In this document: positions 55,729 to 64,000 of the stretch, one piece after another | Position numbering within the stretch: the first letter of the stretch is position 1 | Layout of the letters: each line of letters starts with the position of its first letter | Assembly: GCA_963922205.1 (NCBI GenBank) | Contig: CAWUHX010000017.1 | Span: forward strand, 744,001-808,000 | From: Romanomermis culicivorax | Lineage: Eukaryota > Nematoda > Enoplea > Mermithida > Mermithidae | Reading direction: 5' to 3' | Length of the DNA stretch: 64,000 bases | Position numbers and translations under genes: made by a program | The notes under the pieces: model-generated | The model's database searches: none | Seen by the model: only the letters and a program-made list of their open reading frames with translations | Told to the model about the DNA's origin: nothing

Positions 55729-57200
55729 CAATCTTATAATTCATACTAACAGGATTGCATATCGACTGATCTTTATAAGGAGAAACCATATCTATAGTGT
55801 CTAAGCTGATTTTGAATTATAATTAATGAATTGATTGATTGATTAATTACGTAAGATTAATAAACCGAAATTGTCCTACAGTGTTTTACTGTATGATTGT
55901 TTTTCATTTTTCAATGATGAAATTGGAATTATCCATCAAGATATTTTGAAACTCCGTATAAAAGACCCAATATGTGTCCGTGGGAAGTCCAACTTCAGGT
56001 TTGACGAATCAAACATTGACCATGAAAACAAAATGTGTTAAGAGTTTCAGGCGTCGAACATTTTATTTTGTACCATATTCGTGTTTAAATAGGGTCCAAA
56101 CAAACGTCTGCGTCTCCCAAAAGAGTGTTTTTCCGATGAAACTTTCACAGAAATTACTTATATGGTTGACCCTTAGGGTAAGAAATAAAATTATGTTTGT
56201 GCAGGATGTAGGCTTACGTTAAAAATCTAACTTTTTGGTAATATTGAAAGAAACTTTCATCACTTGAAACTTGAGCGTAATAAGCTGTTCATTTTACAGC
56301 TATGCGTCATAAAAATTGAAGATAAGAATACTGCACCGTGTTTTTTCTAAGTCGAGTATGCTCAGAAGCCAACCTATTATTAGAAATTTGGATTTTCCGA
56401 CTACTGTAATCATGCAAAAACGATTTTTCGAGCGGAAGGAATATCAGCACTGTAATCAGCGCCTGCTACTGCGCATTCAGTCATGATTCATGTTTGACTT
56501 GTGAATATCGTCAGATCTGTCCGAAATCGTGATCAAAATTTTATATTCATACTTCAGCTGGTCACAATACAGAGAATAACGTTGGTACATTTTTACATTA
56601 TTCATTAAACTATGTCACTTGTAAAATTTCACGCCCTCAGCTGAAGCAACCATTGAGCTGTAGCAATTCTTGAATTTTTTTGCTCACATTATTCCATCAA
56701 GTAATCAACGATGTTGATGCAATCGAAAACGGAATAAAATTATAGTATCTCCTAGAAATGTTTTCAAATATTGAAACAGGAAAGCAAATATACAACTAGA
56801 AAAAATTCTACAATAACATCTTTTGAAAGAAGTTTTTGTCCCTTTTCAATTCACAGGCATTTTTGACGAGGCTCCGTTTTTATCGACATTTTTTAAAACG
56901 GTTTCCTCGAACTTTACTGACCTGGCTTGAATTGGTAAAAAGATTATGCATGGCTGACCACGAAAGTCAGCGGCTCCAAAACTTCTATCACTCTTATTCA
57001 CGAGTTTCGAGCATAGGAATTGACAGTGCAAAAATCTGCAAGCTCAAACTCTCTTCTTGAAATATTACGATTTCAAGCAGGTAATTTTCTCAGCAATTTA
57101 CAAAATATTTAAATTTGATGGCTACTGTAGACTCACGTGTAAGTTAATATTCAAGTCTAGCAATATTGTAGTATGCGAATTTTAATGCTTTGTTATGGCA
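55729..57200. other. Intergenic region between UBE2K and receptor genes
   Basis: No gene recognised. It holds the 3' ends of two convergent genes; an AATAAA at 55858-55863 is a possible polyadenylation signal for the UBE2K gene. Confidence 0.45.
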
Positions 57201-59752
57201 TCATAAATCGAATTTCGCATCCTTTTTCAAATGTTTCCACCGTAATTTATAAACATTTTTTGCTTCCTCGTGAAATTTCTGCGGCGAACCGCTAATAATA
57301 CTGTAATTTATGTCGCCGATGTCGGCCGCTGCTGCTGCTATTTTTTTCTTGAACGGCGAAGGTCGGTCGTATTCATTTTCGTCTTCGCCGTCGCCGCCAG
57401 TAAACGACGACGAAGAAATATCGACCGGTGATTTTTGTAACGGCCGAACGGTCAATAAACTGGGCCGCCGATATTTCGCAGTTGTCGCCGAAACGTCGCT
57501 GTCGCTGCACCGAGCGATGCCGACGAATCGTTCCCGAAATTTTCGGCTAAAAATACTGTACAAAAGAGGATTGGTTGCCGAACAAGTGTAAGCCAAACAA
57601 TTCAACAATAGTCGAGTGGTCAAACTGAATCGCGTGTCCGAATTGAATAGGATTTCCGATAAGAAAATGATCTGCAAGAAGTATAAGAAAGAAGTACAAG
57701 GTTATAATCTGTTTTTCCTGAATGGCTTCTAAATAACAACAGTGGGAAGCAAGTACTATTCCACGTTTTTACCATTTTCTGCTGAAATATATGTCACAAC
57801 AGACTGCAAATTTATGAGTTTACTCAACTAACCGTTAAAAATTTTTTGAGCAAAAGATTTTTGCAAAAGCATTGTATGAACGATTTTGACGATAGTACTG
57901 ATTTTTGTCACTCTTAAAGAACTATTTTTTTAAAAACAGACTATAGTTGACTTGTTACAGTGCAACGACTTAATTAATGGTTTTCATTAAATTTAAGCTA
58001 TCAAAAATACTGCACTACACAATTAATTTTACAGAGTGAACTTTGTGCCATACGTGCATGGGGAGGTCAGTTGATAAGATCAAACTCATAGAAGTAATAA
58101 ATTTCGTCTTGTAAACTGGTCTGCACAGAAAGTGAACCAATCAGTCATCTTTCGACTGCGTTTAGCTCTGCAGTCCATTTAATTTGAAACTAAGCGACAA
58201 ACAAAAAGTTACTTTCAATTTGACACACAATTTTTACTTAGTGAAAAACTTCATACTGTAGAAAAATGCTGCATTTTTCCATCGGCTCAAATTACGGTAA
58301 AAACATTATGCCTGCCCCCTTATGACTTGGATAAAACGGTGCCGATACTTTAGTGCTACTCGAGAAAATTTGCTGATTTAATAGGATATTGAAGGAAAGG
58401 CAGTTGTTCATGTTCATTACTGTAATAAGCTGGCTATTTCCCGTGTTGAACATGCTTTCAGGGAACTGCTGCATCTACCGCTTCAGAATAAACAGACTAA
58501 AGTTTAGGCCGTGTAGCTAACGTAATGCGTTCATATGGTATGGGCCTTGAAGTAGATGACCATTATCCTTAGTCTCGTCTACAGAACGCTATTCTACTCC
58601 GAGAAGGTTTATTGCTCAGAAAACCAAGGTGGGAATTTGATAATTTTTTGTTGTTAGCTTTTTATCACTTAATATTAAAAGATAAGAAAAATCGAAAGCA
58701 CTTTTGAGCCCTTAAACCTTAATACACATAACGATGCTATAAAGAACGAATTTTGCCAGGGAAAGAGTCGCTGGTTGTATAAAGTATAGGAGAAAGAAGT
58801 CTGCTAAAGGGCGGTAAAACAAGTTACACTTAAAAAAGATCGGAAATCATACAAAATAATATAAGAAGTTTCCTTAGGAAAAGGGGAACACCAGACATTG
58901 TGATTGCTTTAAAAAGGAAAATCCAGGAATGTTGTGCTGCACCGATCCTTTGTTCTCCCTGAAGCTCGGAGAAATAGTTCCGAATAATTATTTGAAGTGA
59001 TCTCAAATATGAATCGTAGCACAACCAAAAACGAAAATGTTATTTGAATCTGCATTTAGTGTATGCCCAACTAAAGTCGACCTACTTGTACGGGCGAATA
59101 GCCCAAGAAATAGACAAATCCGCAAGCGATTAACATTTTGATAACGTTTTGACGACTTTTCAACATTTCAGCGTAATTATGCAAATGACTTGTCGTCATT
59201 GATGTCCCGTCTTTTTCTCTCGGTGATCGATTTTTTTGCAAAACTTGATTTTGTTGTTTTTGGTTCAAAAGCTCCGCTTTAGGCAATAAGCTGCGATTTT
59301 TCTGTTTCTTTATCGGTTGGCAAATCGCTGATTCGATGCTGCCGTCGCGGCGACCGCTCAACCAAAAGTTCGTACCATTTTGAAAGGGTGATTTTCGTTT
59401 ATTTCGTAAAATGCAGGAAATTTTCGTATACAAGGAAACGATGATGATCAAAGGTATGAAATAGTAGATTAAACATTCGGCGCATTTGAAGAAAAGATCA
59501 AATTGTTCGGTCGACTGCCAAGAACAAACGCGCGTCGGCATCGGTTTACTGTAATTTCGATTTCTGGACGACAGCGTCTCATTATCGTAGCGGTTGCGAT
59601 CGATGGGTGAATTTTCAACCGATATATAGCTGAATATGAAATAAGGCGACGCTGATAACGAACCGACGATCCATAAGGTGGAAGTCCATAGGAAAAGTTT
59701 GCGACGAGTGCAAAAAACCCGCACTTTCATCGGCCAAGCAATGGCGAAATAT
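57201..59752 (-). CDS. Rhodopsin-family G protein-coupled receptor, 3' exons (partial)
   Basis: Two exons, 59752-59087 and 57671-57201, join in phase (acceptors CATTGCAG and CTTGCAG, donor CAA|GTAGGT). The first begins YFAIAWPMKVR, just after the expected DRY site at the end of TM3. It gives TM4 (LWIVGSLSASPYFIF), an extracellular loop with a Cys, TM5 (YYFIPLIIIVSLYTK), a long basic third loop, and most of TM6 (IKMLIACGFVYFLGYSPVQ). The second gives TM7 with NPLLY and an acidic, Ser-rich tail. TM6 has GYSP where CWxP is usual. Exons for the N-terminus and TM1-3 were not found; they should lie beyond 59757, possibly past the window. It looks like a peptide receptor, but the ligand class is unknown. 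The stop is TGA. Confidence 0.88.
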
Positions 59753-59756
59753 CTGC

Positions 59757-60715
59757 AATGAATAGTGGTTTACAGTATGAATGTATGCATATGTTTCGTG
59801 GGTCTTTTTAACACAAAATCTATCTCTCGGGTCAGGGTACCAGCAAAATTCGGAATTTTTTTCGAAATGAGCAAATTTTGAAATACTAATGGCAATCGAG
59901 CAGTGGCCTATGAGCCCGACAGCTCTCTACCCCCACAAGGCGCATGACTTTGTGAAAATTCTTTTGCTTCATGTGATAAGAGGTCTTTAAAGCTTGTATA
60001 AAATTTGTCCTGCCAACTGGCTATCAGTGGAAGCGTCTGTTATATCACTATAACTTAAAACAGTGAAAAATTGAAGCAGTTTATTTGGCTTGTTTTTAGA
60101 TTTTACTATTTGTCCCGTAGGTAGACTAACTTGTGAAAATTAGTTTTTTGTCCTTCAAGTTGCCATTTCATAATTTTCATTCAACAATTCAGCAATATTC
60201 ATCAACATTAGTACTGTCGTCAAAGTCAGTGAGACAACGTTTTCCTAAAATTGTTACTTTCGAATGAGCCTCTGAATGAAAAATAATTCGAAACGATAAC
60301 ACACTGCATCGTACGTCAAAATTCTTTTTCTCTGTACAGTAAAAGAAAAAAGAGTCCGCTCACGCAGGTTGTTTGTTTGTTTGAATTTCTTTCTGCGCTC
60401 ATGGGCTCCGAAAAAATAGACATAGCTGTGTATCCTTACAAGCTTCTGTCCTATGTGCATACGTGTACTGTAGTAAAGCTAGAAGTTAGACACCATTGGG
60501 AGTGGGTGGACATTATCTACTATACGACCACTGAAAATTATGCACGTAACAATAGTCTCGCATATATAGTAGGAACCCTCACCTCCATGTAGATGGCTTT
60601 ATAATAGGTTTCCAAGAACTCAATAAGTATAGTCCATAAGTTTTTGATCAATAAGAAAATGCTACAGATTGATATGAAAATTGGAAGCTTTCTAAGGTCT
60701 AATGAACTCAAAACT
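59757..60715. other. Probable intron of the receptor gene; nothing recognised
   Basis: AT-rich sequence upstream of the receptor exon. No TM1-3 exon could be supported. Confidence 0.4.
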
Positions 60716-61260
60716 GGCATAACTATAGAATCGGGGACCCGTACTTTCTACAGCAACGGTTAAGCATACAGGCGGTTAGTAAAAGGAGGCGTGGCTAAAA
60801 ATCGGTCAGTCTAGTTCTATTTTTAGCGTACTCTATTCTCACCTTGAACTTTCTAAAACACGATGACCTTTTTATTATGTCTCAGATTCGTACTCCAAAG
60901 AGTTGCGTTTAAAGTTGAACGATAAAGAGAAGGAGAAAAATGAAGAGAATAAAGCATAAAAGAAGGAAAAAGAAACCGAAAAAGTAAACATTTGATATAA
61001 AAGAAGGGAACATGAAGGGAAATTAATGAGAAAACGAAAGAGTATATAAATCACCGAAACAAACAAACAATAAAATAGCCAGTAAGGTCGTAGTTCATAA
61101 AACTTTAGCCAAAGTCGAACTTTTGATCCCCGAATTTCGCATCAACACGTTTGTTTTTCGTTTATTTGTTTCACTGAATTTTCATAAGACAAGTTTAAAG
61201 TAGGGCCGAACCGTTCCCTCAACATAAATTTTTCCAGATAACCTTCGATAAAACGGGCCC

Positions 61261-61400
61261 GTCCCAACACCGCCACCGTCCCAACACCGCCACCATCCCA
61301 ACTCCGCCACCGTCCCAACTCCGCCACTATCGTGTCCCAACACCGCCACCGTCCCAACTCTGCCACCGTCCCAACTCCGCCACTGTCCCAACTCCGCCAC
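61261..61400 (-). repeat. 17-bp minisatellite, left arm
   Basis: About eight units read on the minus strand as GTGGCGGAGTTGGGACG with small variants, one unit slightly longer. It is the inverted partner of 62355-62492, including the position of the longer unit. Confidence 0.85.
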
Positions 61401-61734
61401 TTTCTTGTCCTAACTTTCGCAATCTTTCAAAAAGTTTATTTTTTGTAACGCGTTAAACTTAACCCTTAATTGCATGCGGTCGCGACCCAGGTACAATTTT
61501 AGCTGCTGTTCAGTGAATTCTGAATATATTTACTCACAAGCAAGTGGCTAAATGCTATTGTGACCCGATAATTTGATAAAATACTTCACAGTCATATTTT
61601 TCACAGAAATATTTAGAAGTCCTCCATTTTTCTTATATTATTAAATATACGATATGATTCATCAAAATTCGTATCTCACCGTAATAGGGCTACCCTTTCA
61701 CTTGAACATCTTTGTTTAGCCTCTCGTGTTAGTT

Positions 61735-62061
61735 TTAAGCCCTCGATTGCACTTTTCGATTTCGGAACACAAACTGGCAAATGTCCAATAAAAGGATCCC
61801 ATATGAATCTTCCATTTCGAACAGTAGTTCTGCCGATCCAGCATTTCCATCTTCAGAGCAGAACATGCACACATAATAATGCGATGTCTCATTGTTTGAC
61901 AAACGTTTAGAACTTTTCTTCCGGAACAGAAAATACAAATCTGGATCATTACGCGCCGCAATTATCACTAAATTACTCTTTAATTCCTGATTCATATAAT
62001 TTTCAATAGGACCAAAGTCACCCATGATTTGATTACACAAATTCGAATCAATTGACAACAA
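61735..62061 (-). CDS. Small ORF in the foldback core, doubtful
   Basis: 108 codons with mixed composition (contains HYYVCMFCSEDGNAGSAELL). It is more protein-like than the surrounding ORFs, with a C-x2-C pair, but no family is recognised. It could be part of a transposase or a captured exon. Confidence 0.25.
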   Translation of the reverse strand: MLSIDSNLCNQIMGDFGPIENYMNQELKSNLVIIAARNDPDLYFLFRKKSSKRLSNNETSHYYVCMFCSEDGNAGSAELLFEMEDSYGILLLDICQFVFRNRKVQSRA

Positions 62062-62354
62062 GAAATGAAAACAGATCCGTATGTTTGTATTTTAATGTGC
62101 AAAGCACAGTTATTTTGGTAATATGCTAATGAAGTAAATTCCGGTCTCACGCTCGTTGTTCTATTTTTGGTTATTTCGGTAAAATCGTTTGTATAGTTAA
62201 GTACGACTATACAAACGAAGATTATATAGATATACCATGTATTTATTGCTTTAATGATAATATCAGTTTTTGCCATCCTATGAATTAGCAAGTAAAAAAA
62301 ACTTTGTTACAAAAAACAAACTTTTTGAAAGATTCTGAAAGTTAGAACAAGAAA

Positions 62355-62492
62355 GTGGCGGAGTTGGGACAGTGGCGGAGTCGGGACGGTGGCGGAGTTG
62401 GGACGGTGGCGGTGTTGGGACATGATAGTGGCGGAGTTGGGACGGTGGCGGAGATGGGACGGTGGCGGTGTTGGGACGGTGGCGGAGTTGGG
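62355..62492 (+). repeat. 17-bp minisatellite, right arm
   Basis: About eight tandem units GTGGCGGAGTTGGGACG with variants, the inverse of the left arm. Confidence 0.85.
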
Positions 62493-63234
62493 GCACGATC
62501 GATAAAACCATCTTTTGTTTCATTCATTCTTTTAAAATTAGCTTTGACACGTTTCCAATAATTTTCCACGTTATGCAGATGTTTTCCTTTTCATACTTTT
62601 TGTTTTTTGCTTTCCCACGCCATGACTAACCGTTTCCGTTTAGGCCTGCAAGAATTTCCTGCACGACTTCACAACTTTACTTGACAGAATTATCCTACTA
62701 AAGGCAGTATAGATCTGCATTTGAAAATTGAAAATTTGAAATTGTTTGTGAGAATCGAAATTAATAAAATTTCATAATTTTGTTGTAATTAAATTTCATA
62801 ATCAATAAAGAGCACCCAAAAAGCGCAAAAAGAGAACGCTAAAATAGAACCAGACTGGCCAATATTTAGCCACGCCCGCTTTACTATCTGCCTATATGCT
62901 TAACCGTTGCTGTAGAAAGTACGGGTCCCCGATTCTATAGTTATGCCCTTAAAACTTTACTGGGAGTGGAATCTTCTGGGGTCAGATAGAATTCTGCATG
63001 GAGTCAATAGATGGTTTGCCTGGCATCAGTACCTCGCAGAGCTCTCAGGAAATATATGCCTATATGACATATGGTTCTGCGGAGAATCGTAGAAAATACG
63101 AAATAATGATCTACTTGCTTTCCATTTTATTTCATTTTTCTATTTTTTCAATTATTGTTTACATATTTTGTTTGTTGTAATTCTACATTCTTGTTTTCAT
63201 GCTCACTTTCTCACTAGCTCATGTTTTTTTCACG

Positions 63235-63735
63235 TTGTGTCGCAATTTGGAGCCCGTCTCACTTGGGCGACCCTTTCACTTTGGCGCAAAAGTCTTAGTA
63301 TACAACATCTATGCAAATTTTACGAGCACTTTTACATTATCATAATAGCTATAAATAGCTCACTATAAATAGCCCTGAATAAAGCACAAGCATAAGTATA
63401 GGCATAAGCGTAAGCCTAAGATTAAGCCCAAGATTAAGCCTAAACCTAAGCCAACATTTTTCGTGCCAAATATGATTTTCGTCAACGTCGTGCTGGTCCA
63501 AAAAATGTGAAGAATTTCGCTGTTTTGTTTGAAATTGAGCCATACTTAAATATGTCAAGTAACTTACTAGAATACTTCAAAGAGTTGAATACAATTGATT
63601 ATGGAAATAAAATAATGTGGTAGTAATCGTCTCCATTTAAACAAATGATTAGAATGAGTGTTTAAGTAGCATAAGATGGGAAGCCAAAGCGAGATGTGGG
63701 CCAACGTGAGATGGGCGCCAAAGCGAGACTACACC
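63235..63735. mobile_element. T-family foldback-like repeat
   Basis: Left units (TTGTGTCGCAATTTGG, GCCCGTCTCACTTGGGCG) are inverted at the right (GAGATGGGCGCCAAAGCGAG). The same unit CTTTGGCGCCCGTCTCACTT recurs at 46580-46700 and 47071-47100. The interior holds a GCCTAA-type run. Non-coding. Confidence 0.6.
63381..63453 (+). repeat. Degenerate GCCTAA telomere-like repeat
   Basis: Around ten imperfect 6-base units such as AAGCCTAAGATTAAGCCC and AAGCCTAAACCTAAGCC. The nematode telomere unit is TTAGGC, the inverse of GCCTAA. It sits inside a T-family repeat. Confidence 0.55.
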
Positions 63736-64000
63736 TTTTTTCTATCGAAAACCATTTCTTCAAACATGACAAAAATTCCGCCTTTTTTACCACATAATTA
63801 AATTATGTGACCTGTTTGCCAAGCGCCATCTTTTGATGCTAGGATATGAGATAGATTTTCCGCTTGAATACAGATTCTGGTCAACCAAATTATGGAGATA
63901 CGATATTGTTCTTGGATGAAGTCTCATTGATGCCCAATTTTTTACGTTTAGAACAAAAACATCCCTTCTCACCTCAAAAAGTCGTATTTGTGCGGGGTCA

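Larger units (their letters stand above)
60716..62947. mobile_element. Foldback element with inner minisatellite arms
   Basis: The outer inverted ends GGCATAACTATAGAATCGGG extend about 130 bp, with GGACCCGTACTTTCTACAGC and AACGGTTAAGCATA in both arms. Inside, two 17-bp minisatellite arrays (61261-61400 and 62355-62492) are also mutually inverted, as is TTTCAAAAAGTTT next to them. The core carries a small ORF. No transposase motif was seen. Confidence 0.8.

Noticed and set aside
61261..62492. CRISPR-like array
   Set aside because: The units are contiguous 17-bp tandem repeats without unique spacers, in an animal genome.
63787..63972. 61-codon ORF at the window end as a receptor 5' exon
   Set aside because: It has no hydrophobic segments and no TM1-3 pattern.

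Overview
The window is intron-bearing animal DNA that is mostly transposons, often nested in one another, with three host genes in the last 25 kb. The host genes are a mitochondrial ribosomal protein mL44 gene (39387-52687, +), a ubiquitin-conjugating enzyme of the UBE2K/E2-25K type with a C-terminal UBA domain (53579-55728, +), and the 3' part of a rhodopsin-family receptor gene (57201-59752, -). Introns end in typical metazoan acceptors. Degenerate GCCTAA runs at 54027 and 63381 resemble the nematode telomere unit TTAGGC, so a nematode is my best guess; this is an inference only.

Layout. 1-7015: 3' part of a Ty3-like LTR element. Its long ORF carries an envelope-like ectodomain in front of protease, reverse transcriptase, RNase H and integrase, followed by a polypurine tract and an 895-bp LTR. 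7949-9649: a foldback element split by a solo LTR (8098-8658, 4-bp target duplication ACAG). 10922-13233: nested foldback elements. 13623-20893: an old, internally deleted Ty3 element. 20894-35780: a three-layer nest. A repeat here called R was hit by a pogo-like DNA transposon (21413-35398, TA duplication), which was then hit by an 11.9-kb Ty3 element (22819-34682, duplication GATT). 35781-39386: repeat fragments. 39387-52687: the mL44 gene, whose introns are full of MITEs and foldbacks. 53579-55728: the UBE2K gene, with a MITE in intron 1. 57201-59752: receptor exons. 60716-62947: a foldback with inverted 17-bp minisatellite arms. 63235-63735: another foldback-like copy.

The two most unusual items are retroelements. 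The first places an Env-like region between the expected Gag position and Pol. The second (22819-34682) carries about 4.3 kb of extra coding sequence after Pol, where an env would sit. That region encodes a DEDDy-type 3'-5' exonuclease domain (D-x-E, D and Y-x3-D motifs visible), followed by a long charged, Arg/Ser-rich protein with no transmembrane segments. Its ORFs are broken by four TGA codons, one TAA and one frameshift. Most differences between its two LTRs are CpG to TpG/CpA changes, which points to methylation-type decay.

No tRNA, rRNA or CRISPR array was seen. Family assignments rest on motifs read by eye; no database search was possible.
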